A stretch of 64,000 nt of DNA from Aquisediminimonas sp040398565. Lineage in GTDB: Bacteria > Pseudomonadota > Alphaproteobacteria > Sphingomonadales > Sphingomonadaceae. Within the stretch, counting starts at the first letter, position 1. Each line of letters opens with the position of its first letter. The notes below the pieces were generated by a model. That model saw only the letters and a program-made list of their open reading frames with translations. It did no database searches and was not told the DNA's origin. Shown one piece after another: positions 35,530-44,370 of this stretch. The translations under genes were made by a program, and so were the position numbers. Location: assembly GCA_040398565.1 (NCBI GenBank), contig JBBATU010000001.1, forward strand, positions 1 through 64,000, given 5' to 3'.

Positions 35530-37049
35530 GCGAGGACGGGCGCTATAGCGTCTGCGTGATTGAGGCTGGGTCAAAGAATGAAAGCTGGCGCATCATCGCG
35601 CCGGGCATGCTTCCCTTTTTGCCCAAAAACTCCAATTGGCGCTTTGATACGGTTCCGCAAAAGGGCCTGAATGGCCGACCCGGCTATCAGCCGCGCGGCA
35701 AAGGGCTGGGCGGTTCCTCCGCCGTCAATGCCATGCTCTATATTCGTGGCTGTGCCTGGGATTATGATAATTGGCATAAGCTTGGGGCCAAGGGCTGGAG
35801 CTATAAAGACGTCTTGCCCGTCTTCCGCCGGGCCGAAGCCAATGTGCGCGGGGACGATAAGTTTCATGGCGGGCTTGGCCCCTTGTCGGTCAGTGATCAA
35901 CTCTGGCCCAATCCCGGCAGTGTCGACTTTGTCGAGGCCGCTGCCGAATTGCAGCTGCCGCGCAACCCCGATTTCAATGGGGAGAAACTGGAAGGCGTTG
36001 GCGTCTATCAGGTCACCCAGAAAAAGGGCGAACGCTGGACGGCGGCCCGCGCCTATGTTTTGCCCGCGCAGGCCGCAGGGCGGCTCCATGTGGAAACCGG
36101 AGCGCAGGTCGAAAAGATCATCATTGAAAATGGCAGGGCGACGGGCGTGCGCATTCGTCAGGGGCGCACAACGCGCACGCTGCGCGCGCGCCGGGCCGTC
36201 ATCCTGTCTGCCGGGGCCTTTGGCACGCCGCACATTCTGATGCTGTCGGGCATTGGCCCGGCCGATCATTTGAAGGCGCATGGCATAGAGGTGCTGGTGG
36301 ATCGGCCCGCTGTCGGGTCTGATCTGCAAGATCATATTGATTATGTCGCCAGCTTCAAAACTGGCGGCAGCGTGTTCAACGGCACCACCCTGTCTGGATC
36401 GATGCGGTTCTTACGCTCGATCTTTGAATGGCGGTCCAAGCGGACGGGGACTTTGACCACACCCTATGCGGAATCGGGCGGCTTTGCCAAAACCCGTGCC
36501 GATGTCGCTGTGCCCGATGTGCAGTTTCACTTTGTGCCCGCGATGCTGGAAGATCATGGTCGGGGATCGGTGAGCGGTGCAGGCTATTCCATCCATGTCT
36601 GCGTCTTGCGGCCGCACAGCCGCGGCACCGTGCGCCTGGCGAGTGCGGACCCCATGGCGGCGCCGCTTATTGATCCCAATTTCTTGGATGATGATCGCGA
36701 TATGCAGGTGCTGCGCGATGGGGTGAGGCTGGTGCATCGCATTGCTGCTGCCCCGGCGCTGGCCAAGCATCAGGGTGTCGATCGCCATGCAACGCCGCTC
36801 GACGATGATGCCGCGCTCGATCATCTGATCCGCAGTCGCGCCGATACAGTCTATCACCCGGTGGGCACGGCCCGCATGGGGTCGGATGATCAGGCAGTGT
36901 GCGATCCGCACCTGCGCGTGCGCGGGGTGGAGGGGCTTTATATCGCCGACGCGTCGGTGATGCCGCGCCTTGTCTCTGGCAACACAAATGCCCCATCCAT
37001 CATGATTGGGGAACGCTGCGCTGACTTCGTGAAGGCAGATTTAGCCTAA
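35463..37049 (+). CDS. GMC family FAD-dependent oxidoreductase (choline/alcohol dehydrogenase-like)
   Basis: The 528-aa flavoprotein has the dinucleotide motif IVIGGGSGGSAAAGRLSE at the N-terminus, the GMC signature GKGLGGSSAVNAMLYIRG, and a second signature around SAGAFGTPHILMLSGIG. The active-site His is in DTVYHPVGTARMG, with the partner Asn in SGNTNAPS. It oxidises a primary alcohol; substrate unknown. No betaine genes are nearby, so a specific choline role is not supported. It follows the desaturase gene with an overlap and may belong to the same unit. Confidence 0.9.
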   Translation: MEDFDIIVIGGGSGGSAAAGRLSEDGRYSVCVIEAGSKNESWRIIAPGMLPFLPKNSNWRFDTVPQKGLNGRPGYQPRGKGLGGSSAVNAMLYIRGCAWDYDNWHKLGAKGWSYKDVLPVFRRAEANVRGDDKFHGGLGPLSVSDQLWPNPGSVDFVEAAAELQLPRNPDFNGEKLEGVGVYQVTQKKGERWTAARAYVLPAQAAGRLHVETGAQVEKIIIENGRATGVRIRQGRTTRTLRARRAVILSAGAFGTPHILMLSGIGPADHLKAHGIEVLVDRPAVGSDLQDHIDYVASFKTGGSVFNGTTLSGSMRFLRSIFEWRSKRTGTLTTPYAESGGFAKTRADVAVPDVQFHFVPAMLEDHGRGSVSGAGYSIHVCVLRPHSRGTVRLASADPMAAPLIDPNFLDDDRDMQVLRDGVRLVHRIAAAPALAKHQGVDRHATPLDDDAALDHLIRSRADTVYHPVGTARMGSDDQAVCDPHLRVRGVEGLYIADASVMPRLVSGNTNAPSIMIGERCADFVKADLA

Positions 37050-37055
37050 CCAGCC

Positions 37056-39095
37056 TTAGCCCTTGGGCTCGTCGGCCAGCGCCGTCAGCAGGGCGGGTGT
37101 CAAAATCTGGGGCAGTTCCTTGGGATCTGCCCCTTTGGCATAATAGAGATAAAGCGGCACGCCCGACCGGCCCTGTGCGTCTAGAAAGCGGCCAATGGCA
37201 GGGTCGGCATTTGTCCAATCCCCAACCATGATGATGATGCCTGCTTTGTCAAAAGCCGCCTTCACATCATCGCGGTTGATGGCGGCCTGTTCATTCACTT
37301 TGCAGGTCAAACACCAATCGGCGGTGAAATAGAGGAAGACGGGTCGGCCTTCGGCGCGCAATTCCGCAAGTTTGGAGGAGCTGAACGGCACATGGTCGCT
37401 GGCCTCGCCGCGCGCTGCTGCCGCGTTCAACGGCACCAGAGTGATGAGCATTAGGCTGGCAAGGGCGAGGGCAGCGGCAAAGGCAAGTGTGGTCTGCCCG
37501 CCTGCTTGCCGACGGCCGATGAGGATCAACCCAAAGCTGAGCGCCAGCGTGGCCGCGATGCCGATGCCAAGGCCAGAACTTCCCGTCTGTCGCCAGAGGA
37601 GCCAAGCAAGGCCCGCCGCTGTCAGCGCCATGGGAATGGCAAGGATGATCTGGAACCGGGCCATCCAAGGGCCGGGCTTGGGCAGGCGCGCGCGCAGGGC
37701 GGGGATATAGCCAATCAGCAAGAAGGGCAGGGCGAGACCCAGGCCAAGCCCGGCAAAAATGGCGAGGGCCGCCGCTATCGGCAGCACAAGCGCGGCGCCC
37801 AAGGCGGCTGCCATGAAGGGGCCGGTGCACGGGGTCGCGACAAAGGCGGCGAGCACCCCGGTCCAAAAGGCCCCGCCCACACCATCGCGCCCGGCAAGCG
37901 ATTGCCCGCCGCCAAAGCCGCGCAGGTGAAAGACCTGCCCAAGGTTGAGCGTGATCGCGACGACCAGCAGCAGCAGGAGCAGAATGACCCGCGGTTCTTG
38001 CAACTGAAAGGCCCAGCCAATGGCCATGCCGCCTGCACGCAGCGCCAATAGAGCGCCACCCAGCGCAAGACAGGTCAGCACAACGCCCAGCGTATAGGCC
38101 AGCGCCTCTTGCTGGGCTGCTTTTTGATCACCGCCTGCACGGGCTAGGCTCATGGCCTTGAGGCTGATGACTGGAAAGACACAGGGCATGACATTGAGCA
38201 ACAGGCCGCCCAATAAGGCCCCGCCGAGCGCCAGAAGGATTGTTGCAGCATCAAAGGCCGGGCTGGCTGGCGGGACTGCGCCGGGCCGCGCGACAATTTC
38301 AAACCCGCGCCCAGCGCCTGTGGCGATGACGCCCCGCAATTCTGTCACTGGTGTGCCGGAGGATTCGGTTTCGATGATGATTTCATCGCCATTGCGCACG
38401 CTTTTTTGCGGCGCTGCATAGCGCAGGGCATTTTCGGTTTCGGCGTAAAACCAGGGGTCGTTCGCTGAAACACTGGCCGGCAGGGGCAAGGCGATGCGCA
38501 GAGTCTTGCCCGTTTGTTCAAAACGCCCTTCGCTGCCCAAGGGCATGGCAAGGCGCGCGCGCCATTGATCAAATAGCGCCTGATCTTTGGGCGCAATCCG
38601 GCCATCGCCCACGACCAGATCCACCCGCAATGTGCCGCGTTCGGGCACGCAAATCTTGTCGGTGCAGGCGAGCCATTGGGCTTGCGCGCGCAAGGGCAGG
38701 CGGGTTCCGGGCGCCAGCCCCTTTGGCAGAGTCAGCGGCAATAACAGGGCGTGGTCGCCGTTGAACACATGGTTCATCAATCCAGCGACCACAAGCTGTT
38801 CGGGAACAGGCCAGCGCATGGCGCCAAGGCGTGCGCCTTTGGGAAGGCTCCAATTCAGCTGAATGCCAACGCCCGCATCGCCGGGGTTTTTCCAATAGCC
38901 ATGCCAGCCGGGCTTTGGCTGCATATCAATGGCCAGCATGATGGTTTTGCCAGCCGCCGGCGTCTGGCTTTCGGCCAATAAACGGGTCGTGATGTTATTC
39001 TCCGCCCGCGCAGGCAGAGCGAGTGCGCCAAGCGCCAGCAGCGCTGTCATTATCAGGCCACGAAGGGCGGCTACGGAAAGTCCTTGCGAGGTCAT
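37056..39095 (-). CDS. DsbD/ScsB-type protein-disulfide reductase
   Basis: The 679-aa protein has a signal peptide (TALLALGALALPARAE), a periplasmic ScsB-like N-terminal domain containing LACTDKIC (about residue 150), and eight or so membrane helices. Conserved Cys pairs are in NVMPCVFPVISLK and ATPCTGPFMA. A C-terminal thioredoxin domain has CLTC in FTADWCLTCKVNE. It passes electrons from cytoplasmic thioredoxin to the periplasm. The start at 39095 (MTSQGLSVAAL) leads into the signal peptide. It ends 6 nt from the convergent GMC gene and is divergent from the phosphatase gene. The DsbA-like protein at 26749 is a possible partner. Confidence 0.9.
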   Translation of the reverse strand: MTSQGLSVAALRGLIMTALLALGALALPARAENNITTRLLAESQTPAAGKTIMLAIDMQPKPGWHGYWKNPGDAGVGIQLNWSLPKGARLGAMRWPVPEQLVVAGLMNHVFNGDHALLLPLTLPKGLAPGTRLPLRAQAQWLACTDKICVPERGTLRVDLVVGDGRIAPKDQALFDQWRARLAMPLGSEGRFEQTGKTLRIALPLPASVSANDPWFYAETENALRYAAPQKSVRNGDEIIIETESSGTPVTELRGVIATGAGRGFEIVARPGAVPPASPAFDAATILLALGGALLGGLLLNVMPCVFPVISLKAMSLARAGGDQKAAQQEALAYTLGVVLTCLALGGALLALRAGGMAIGWAFQLQEPRVILLLLLLVVAITLNLGQVFHLRGFGGGQSLAGRDGVGGAFWTGVLAAFVATPCTGPFMAAALGAALVLPIAAALAIFAGLGLGLALPFLLIGYIPALRARLPKPGPWMARFQIILAIPMALTAAGLAWLLWRQTGSSGLGIGIAATLALSFGLILIGRRQAGGQTTLAFAAALALASLMLITLVPLNAAAARGEASDHVPFSSSKLAELRAEGRPVFLYFTADWCLTCKVNEQAAINRDDVKAAFDKAGIIIMVGDWTNADPAIGRFLDAQGRSGVPLYLYYAKGADPKELPQILTPALLTALADEPKG

Positions 39096-39143
39096 AGTCT
39101 GCTCTATAGCCAAGCTTGCAATAGATTGCACAGGAGACTTTGG

Positions 39144-40814
39144 ATGAGGTTTGCCCGCTGGTTTGCCGCCGCTGCCCTTTTTTCGGCTATGCCCGCGCAG
39201 GCGCAAGCGCCAGCTGGCGCGCCTAAGCTGGTCGTCGTCCTTTCGGTCGACCAGTTTTCAAGCGACCTGTTCAGCGAATGGCGTGGCAAATATACCGGCG
39301 GCCTGAAGCGCATGGCCAGTGGCGTTGTCTTTCCCGGCGGCTATCAAAGCCATGCCGCAACTGAAACCTGCCCGGGCCATTCCACCATCACCAGCGGCAT
39401 TCGACCCGGTCGTGCTGGGATTGCCGCCAATGATTGGTTTGGCATGCGCGCAGACGGCTATGGGGAAATTTATTGCGTTGAGGACGAAGATGTCCCCGGC
39501 AGCACGCATGATGATTATACCGTCTCGCTCAAGCATCTGAGCGCGGATTGGCAGACGCTGGGCGATCGGATGAAATCCCTGCCCGGCAGCACAGCGCGCG
39601 TTTTCGCTGTCTCGGGCAAGGATCGTGGCGCGACGCTCATGGCCGGGCGCAAGGCAGATCAAACCTTGTGGTATGATTGGCGGGCCAAGGGCTTCACGAC
39701 CTATGTCGGGGTGGATCGCAGCCGGGTGAGCGCCGCTGTTCCCGCACTCGCCGCCGTTAATGCCCGCATTGCGCAATGGCTTGCCAAGCCCGTCATCCCG
39801 CCCCTGCCGCCGCAATGTCAGGCGCGGATTTCGCCGGTTCAGGTCGGTACACTGACGGTCGGCGATGGCGCGGAAGATGCACCACGCACCGACAAGGCAG
39901 AGAATACAGCCAAGGATTATCGAACGACCCGCGCCATTGATTTGGCAACACTTGATCTTGCCGAAAGCATGGTTGCCGCGAACGGATTGGGCCGGGGCGC
40001 GGGCACCGATGTGCTGGCGATCAGCCTGTCAGCAACCGATTATATCGGTCATAGCTATGGCACTGAAGGGCCGGAAATGTGCGGTCAGATGGTCTCGCTC
40101 GATGCGCGGCTGGGGCAGTTTTTCGCGATGCTGGATCGCCAGAAAATGGATTATGTTGTTGCCTTGACGGCTGACCATGGTGGCTTTGATGCGCCGGAAC
40201 GCCATGGCGAACATGCCTATCCCTCTGCCAGCCGCGCGCCGTTGTCGCTCGCTGCCCCGGTGCTGTCGCAGATGCTGGCCAAGCAATTTGGCTGGCAGGG
40301 TGCACTGATTGAAAATCGCGCCTTGGGCGGGGATTATTGGCTTACCCCCAATGTCCCGGGCAATCGCCGGGCAGAGGCGGCCGCTTGGCTCAAGGGGGAA
40401 TTAGAGCGCCAATTTGCGGGCAAGGTCGCGGCTGTATTTGCCAAGGCCGACATTGCGGAGCTTCCGGTCCCCACTGGCAACCCGGCGCTGTGGACCGTTG
40501 CACAGCGGGTGCGCGCGTCCTTCGTGCCGGATCGGTCGGGGGATATTTATATCGCCTTGCTCAATGGTCAGCAGCCGATGCCCGCGGGCATTCGCGGCTA
40601 TGTCGCAACGCATGGCAGCCCTTGGGATTATGATCGGCGCGTGCCCATCCTGTTTTGGCGCAAGGGGATGACTTCGTTTGAACAACCCCAGCCGGTGGAG
40701 ACGGTGGATATCCTGCCCACATTGGCGGGCCTTGTTGGCCTGCCGATTGAGGCTGGCTCCGTTGATGGGCGCTGTCTGGATTTGGCGGCGGGGCCGGGCA
40801 CGACCTGCCCATAA
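39144..40814 (+). CDS. PafA-type alkaline phosphatase
   Basis: The 556-aa exported protein (signal peptide ending MPAQAQA) belongs to the alkaline phosphatase superfamily, PafA/NPP-like. Metal and active-site motifs: Asp in VVLSVDQF, nucleophile Thr in ATETCPGHST, Asp and His in SATDYIGHSYG, DH in ALTADHGGF, and a late His in YVATHGSPWDYD. It should release phosphate from monoesters in the periplasm. SD AGGAG lies before the ATG at 39144. Its promoter shares a 48-nt gap with the divergent DsbD-like gene. No pho box could be confirmed. Confidence 0.9.
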   Translation: MRFARWFAAAALFSAMPAQAQAPAGAPKLVVVLSVDQFSSDLFSEWRGKYTGGLKRMASGVVFPGGYQSHAATETCPGHSTITSGIRPGRAGIAANDWFGMRADGYGEIYCVEDEDVPGSTHDDYTVSLKHLSADWQTLGDRMKSLPGSTARVFAVSGKDRGATLMAGRKADQTLWYDWRAKGFTTYVGVDRSRVSAAVPALAAVNARIAQWLAKPVIPPLPPQCQARISPVQVGTLTVGDGAEDAPRTDKAENTAKDYRTTRAIDLATLDLAESMVAANGLGRGAGTDVLAISLSATDYIGHSYGTEGPEMCGQMVSLDARLGQFFAMLDRQKMDYVVALTADHGGFDAPERHGEHAYPSASRAPLSLAAPVLSQMLAKQFGWQGALIENRALGGDYWLTPNVPGNRRAEAAAWLKGELERQFAGKVAAVFAKADIAELPVPTGNPALWTVAQRVRASFVPDRSGDIYIALLNGQQPMPAGIRGYVATHGSPWDYDRRVPILFWRKGMTSFEQPQPVETVDILPTLAGLVGLPIEAGSVDGRCLDLAAGPGTTCP

Positions 40815-40895
40815 AGACAGGGATAATGTCATAGATTGGAGCATTGCCAGCTTTTTGGTTGGACCGGAAAGCTGGCTTGCCTTAGCCTTATTGCC

Positions 40896-41597
40896 ATGTC
40901 GGATTGCGAAGCCTGTCTGGTACGAAACCGCGCTATTTGTTCGGCGCTGGCGCAGGATGAGCTGGCCCTTTTGTCCAGGATGGGCCGCAAACAGAATGTG
41001 ACGCGCGGCCAAACCCTTATGTGGGAAGGGGATGAGTCGCTGCTTGTCGCCAATGTGATTCAGGGGGTCCTGAAACTCTCTGTCTCAACTGCGGATGGAC
41101 GCGAACAAATTGTGGGCGTCGTTTTTCCTTCCGATTTTATCGGACGGCCCTTCGGCACAGAAAGCCCTTATAGCATCACCGCACTGACCGATGCCGAAAT
41201 CTGCATTTTCACGCGAAGCGCCTTTGATCGTTTTGCCAAGGATCATCCGGATCTTCAGCATAAGCTGTTGCAACGCACCTTGGATGAACTGGACCGGGCG
41301 CGACAATGGATGATGCTGCTCGGCCGCAAGACGGCCAGCGAGCGTATCGCGACGCTGCTGCTCGAAATGTCGAACCGCTTGGGCAGTGCGACCTGCGCTG
41401 CCATCACGCCCTTTCTCGATGAATTTGATCTGCCGATGGATCGCCAGCAAATGGGGGATGTTCTTGGCCTGACGATTGAAACGGTCAGCCGTCAGCTCAC
41501 CAAGCTGAAAGCGGCAGCGATGATCGAGCTGCCAGACCGCAGGCGCGTGGTCATCAAGGACCGCCGCCGTTTGGAACACCTCGCCCGCGCCGCCTAA
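40896..41597 (+). CDS. fnrL: Fnr/FnrL-type oxygen-responsive transcription regulator
   Basis: The 233-aa Crp/Fnr protein begins MSDCEACLVRNRAIC, giving a CX2CX7C cluster (Cys4, 7, 15). With a further Cys near residue 107 (DAEICIF) this fits a 4Fe-4S oxygen sensor. The C-terminal HTH contains GLTIETVSRQLTKL; the E--SR recognition residues are those of FNR and predict binding to TTGAT-N4-ATCAA. I chose the ATG at 40896 because the Cys motif follows at once. A matching box candidate lies at 42512-42525 before the convergent usp gene. Confidence 0.93.
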   Translation: MSDCEACLVRNRAICSALAQDELALLSRMGRKQNVTRGQTLMWEGDESLLVANVIQGVLKLSVSTADGREQIVGVVFPSDFIGRPFGTESPYSITALTDAEICIFTRSAFDRFAKDHPDLQHKLLQRTLDELDRARQWMMLLGRKTASERIATLLLEMSNRLGSATCAAITPFLDEFDLPMDRQQMGDVLGLTIETVSRQLTKLKAAAMIELPDRRRVVIKDRRRLEHLARAA

Positions 41598-41617
41598 CTC
41601 CCATGTTGCAGCGGCGC

Positions 41618-42430
41618 TTAACGGCCCAGGTAAATGGGAATATTGGATTGCACGGTCAGTCGCCGGGTGACGCCGCCGAGCATGGTTTCACGCAAACGGG
41701 AATGGCCATAGGCGCCGATCAAGATGGCCCCTGCACCCCGCGATGCTGCGACATCGCTCAGAACCTTATCTGCAGGCCCAGCGTCTTCATCAAAGCTGAC
41801 AAGATCAGATGTGATGTTGTGCCGGGATAAATAGGCCGATGCTTCTGTTTGAGGAAAGGCTTCCCCCTCTTCGCCGATGGAGACCAATGTGACGCTGGAT
41901 GCAAGCTTGAGCGCAGGCAGGCCGAGCCGGATGGCGCGTGCGGCTTCTGCAGATGCATTCCAGCCGACCACAATGGGTGCGGTCGCATCCATCTGTGTCA
42001 TCTTTTCGGGTACGACAAGCACCGCGCAGCCGCCATGGATCACAACCTCATCGACCAAAGGCAATGGACGGCTGGTGCCGGAGTGTCCATCGGCTTGACT
42101 AACAATCAGAAGATCTGAGAGCGCCGAAAGGGAAACGAGGGTCTGGGCCGGATCACCGTCATAGGATTGCCAATCCCAGCGGACATCCTCTCGGGACAGG
42201 CGGGCCTCCACCTGTTTTGCAGTCAGCTTTTCGCTTTCACGCAGGCTTTCGATAATTGCGCCGCTTGCAAATATCCCGCCCACCGGATCCATACCTACAT
42301 AGGCAGAAAAAGGGGTGACATAGGCGCATGTTAGATGCGCGTCATGGGCGCGGCACAGATCCAACGCGACGGACAACCTGCCGTCAAGGGCATCATCTTC
42401 ATAGATATGGAGCAAGATCGACTTCACCAT
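41618..42430 (-). CDS. universal stress protein with two Usp domains
   Basis: The 270-aa cytosolic protein carries two tandem UspA folds (about 1-140 and 150-270). The second holds the nucleotide-binding G-2x-G-9x-G pattern in GAYGHSRLRETMLGGVTR. SD GAAAGG precedes the ATG at 42430. It is convergent with fnrL, and an FNR-box candidate and a 16-bp perfect inverted repeat lie upstream. Control of Usp proteins by Fnr/Anr under low oxygen is known in other proteobacteria, so regulation by the neighbour is a reasonable inference. Confidence 0.9.
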   Translation of the reverse strand: MVKSILLHIYEDDALDGRLSVALDLCRAHDAHLTCAYVTPFSAYVGMDPVGGIFASGAIIESLRESEKLTAKQVEARLSREDVRWDWQSYDGDPAQTLVSLSALSDLLIVSQADGHSGTSRPLPLVDEVVIHGGCAVLVVPEKMTQMDATAPIVVGWNASAEAARAIRLGLPALKLASSVTLVSIGEEGEAFPQTEASAYLSRHNITSDLVSFDEDAGPADKVLSDVAASRGAGAILIGAYGHSRLRETMLGGVTRRLTVQSNIPIYLGR

Positions 42431-42455
42431 CTGCGCCTTTCAATTTTTCCTAGGA

Positions 42456-42492
42456 CAAGGAACAAATGCGCCAGATGCGCATTTGTTCCTTG
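42456..42492. repeat. perfect 16-bp inverted repeat upstream of usp
   Basis: Arms at 42456-42471 (CAAGGAACAAATGCGC) and 42477-42492, with a 5-nt spacer CAGAT, pair without mismatch. It lies 26-62 nt before the usp start. There is no T-run on either strand, so it is more likely an operator or leader hairpin than a terminator for the upstream porin-like gene. Confidence 0.75.
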
Positions 42493-42511
42493 ATCGGGCG
42501 CAAAAACTTTG

Positions 42512-42525
42512 TTGATCGAGGTCAA
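42512..42525. promoter_or_regulatory. FNR-box candidate upstream of usp
   Basis: TTGAT-CGAG-GTCAA matches the TTGAT-N4-ATCAA consensus at nine of ten half-site positions. It is centred about 88 nt before the usp start codon, in the gap between the outer-membrane gene and usp. The FnrL gene two genes away has the matching recognition helix. Confidence 0.6.
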
Positions 42526-42561
42526 GCTAGCGGCGCAACGGCGCGGTCGCGGCGCGCCGGG

Positions 42562-43266
42562 TTAGAATGCGTAACTCAATGTCGCCTGCACATTTTGGAA
42601 GGAAGATCGCCCCGTGATGCTGCGGTCCAACGCATCGGTCAGGGCAAAGGACTTGGTCCGGAAATAGCGATATTTCACCCCAATGGAGATCCTATCTGAC
42701 AAGGGTTCGCGCACCCCCGCCAAGAGCTGCCAAGCAAGCCCCTTGTCCCGCCCATTGAGGAACGGCACGCCAGATGCGAGAGAATAGTTGCGCGCCTCAA
42801 ATCGGGCATAGCCAACCCCCGCGCCTGCAAAAAACGTGGTCTGATTTGCGTCGCCCAATTGGACATAGCCATTCAACATCGCGGCGCGGGACCGACTGCT
42901 CCCCGAAAAAGCGGTAAAGCTGCCTTGGGTCAAAATGGGCGTTGTCGACCCACTGACCAATCGCGCTGGGATCGGCACAGTTGTGGTGACCTTATTCAGG
43001 GCGGCGGCGCGCTGGCTCAATTCCACTTCGGCGCGCAACAGGCCAAAATCCATGCCGGCAGACACAGCAACATCATAACCCGTCTTGTGGGTGAGACTGA
43101 TGCCGTTCGTGGTCGGGTTGGGCGTTGTGCCCACTGTAAGGCCCATTTTATTGGCCCAAGAAGATCCAGCCGACAACTCGACAAATGGCCGCGGGCCGTC
43201 CGCCGCCAGAACAGGGGTTGCATATAGAGCAAGGCCAATTGCTGAAACTAGGGCTGTGGTTTTCAT
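42562..43266 (-). CDS. outer-membrane beta-barrel protein
   Basis: The 234-aa product has a signal peptide (LVSAIGLALYATPVLAADG) and a barrel of alternating strands ending in LSYAF, the terminal Phe used by the BAM complex. Segments such as FFAGAGVGYARFEA and ISIGVKYRYFRTKSF resemble the OmpW/OmpA-like beta-barrel domain (PF13505). It is probably an outer-membrane structural or channel protein; no solute can be named. The start at 43266 has GGAACGGG upstream. Confidence 0.85.
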   Translation of the reverse strand: MKTTALVSAIGLALYATPVLAADGPRPFVELSAGSSWANKMGLTVGTTPNPTTNGISLTHKTGYDVAVSAGMDFGLLRAEVELSQRAAALNKVTTTVPIPARLVSGSTTPILTQGSFTAFSGSSRSRAAMLNGYVQLGDANQTTFFAGAGVGYARFEARNYSLASGVPFLNGRDKGLAWQLLAGVREPLSDRISIGVKYRYFRTKSFALTDALDRSITGRSSFQNVQATLSYAF

Positions 43267-43446
43267 ATTCCCGTTCCTTTTCAAGGGCATCGACCAAGAG
43301 AAAGGCCGCGTACCGCGCACGCAATCTCCATGGCCCGGCAAGATAGGGGAGCACCACTTTCCTTATGGCTTAAACGCCTAATCCTTTTGCCAGAGTTGCT
43401 CTGGTCGCGGTCGGATTGGGACGCAAATTCAGCGAGGGGGGACGGA

Positions 43447-43522
43447 TGGTGGAGCTGAGGGGAATCGAACCCCTGACCTCATCATTGCGAACGATGCGCT
43501 CTACCAACTGAGCTACAGCCCC
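43447..43522 (-). tRNA. tRNA-Ala (anticodon CGC)
   Basis: 76 nt on the minus strand with a full cloverleaf: acceptor GGGGCTG/CAGCTCC, D-arm GCTCAGTTGGTAGAGC, an anticodon stem CATCG/TGATG around loop TTCGCAA, and T-arm AGGGGTTCGATTCCCCT. The anticodon CGC reads GCG (Ala). The 3' CCA is encoded at 43449-43447. Confidence 0.95.
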
Positions 43523-43637
43523 GCATCCGTGGGACGCGCCTTAACGCTGGCGGCGGCGCGTTGCAATGGGCTTGCGCCGTCGCACTGTGTCAGCGCCCAG
43601 TCTTGCCAAAGGCCGCGCGCCGCCGCACAAAGGCCGG

Positions 43638-44174
43638 ATGCGATTGATCACAATAGCTGGGGCAAGCCTTGCAACGACGCTGCTCTCGGCGTGTGCAACG
43701 GCTCCGACGCCACCCCGCCCGGCCGCGCCGATCGCCCGCCCGGCCGCTCCACCGCCTATCGCCCCACCCGTTGCCAATTGGGAAGACCGTGCTGCTGCAA
43801 CCGGAGATTGGATCTATCGGCCAGAGCCAACCGGCGGTGTTGCGCTTTTTGGGCGGTCACAAGCCTCTGCGGATTTGGTGGTTTCCTGCAATCGGGCTGT
43901 GGGACGGATCACCTTATCGCGATATGGCCTAATGCCATCGGGGCAGGTGGTGCAGATGACCCTGCGCGCGACAGATGCCAGCCGCTCCTATTCGGCGCAG
44001 GCAAGTGCACTGTTGCCCGGCTATATTTCTGCAGAGCTGGCAGCCAAAGACCCACAGCTTGACGCGATGGTGCACAGCCGCGGCGCATTCCTCATCAGCT
44101 TGGCGGGCACAGAAGACCTCATCGTCCCGGCATGGGCCGAATTTGCGCGGGTTGTGGAAGAGTGTCGGCGCTGA
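43638..44174 (+). CDS. hypothetical lipoprotein with Pro/Ala-rich linker
   Basis: The 178-aa product has a lipoprotein signal with lipobox LLSAC (Cys near residue 18), a Pro/Ala/Arg linker (about 20-50) and a folded domain beginning WEDRAAATGDWIYRPE. The domain contains a conserved-looking VSCNRAVGRITLSR segment. I know similar unnamed lipoproteins from sphingomonads but no function. It starts about 115 nt after the divergently placed tRNA-Ala. Confidence 0.8.
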   Translation: MRLITIAGASLATTLLSACATAPTPPRPAAPIARPAAPPPIAPPVANWEDRAAATGDWIYRPEPTGGVALFGRSQASADLVVSCNRAVGRITLSRYGLMPSGQVVQMTLRATDASRSYSAQASALLPGYISAELAAKDPQLDAMVHSRGAFLISLAGTEDLIVPAWAEFARVVEECRR

Positions 44175-44265
44175 CATCAGATTGCTCTGCACGAAGCCCG
44201 AACCACCGATTCTGACAGCATCTTCTAACTTTACAAGACTTGAATCTTCGATCTCTTCGACTCAT

Positions 44266-44321
44266 GTTGCGGATGCGACCCAAGAGGGTCGCTAGGCGCA
44301 ACTAGCGAAAGGAGGTGATCC
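44266..44321 (+). promoter_or_regulatory. hairpin leader plus perfect extended Shine-Dalgarno
   Basis: GTTGCG (44266-44271) pairs with CGCAAC (44297-44302), and inside it GCGACCC (44275-44281) pairs with GGGTCGC (44286-44292). An alternative stem GCTAG/CTAGC (44291-44295 with 44302-44306) competes with it. Then AAAGGAGGTGATCC (44308-44321) matches the anti-SD end of 16S rRNA at all 14 positions. Confidence 0.55.
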
Positions 44322-44322
44322 G

Positions 44323-44370
44323 ATGTCTCATGGTCCAGCTAAGAGGTCGGAAAGGGTGATTCGGGGATAG
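44323..44370 (+). CDS. possible 15-codon mini-ORF behind a perfect SD
   Basis: The ATG at 44323 lies 7 nt past the AGGAGG core, the ideal distance. The frame reads MSHGPAKRSERVIRG then TAG. The product is short and basic and matches nothing I know. It may be a leader peptide or the remnant of a gene. The strength of the SD is the only positive evidence. Confidence 0.3.
   Translation: MSHGPAKRSERVIRG

Noticed and set aside
44307..44321. End of a 16S rRNA gene on the minus strand
   Set aside because: Only about 15 nt match the 16S 3' end; the upstream helix 45 sequence is absent, so no rRNA gene is annotated. The relic idea is kept only as a finding.
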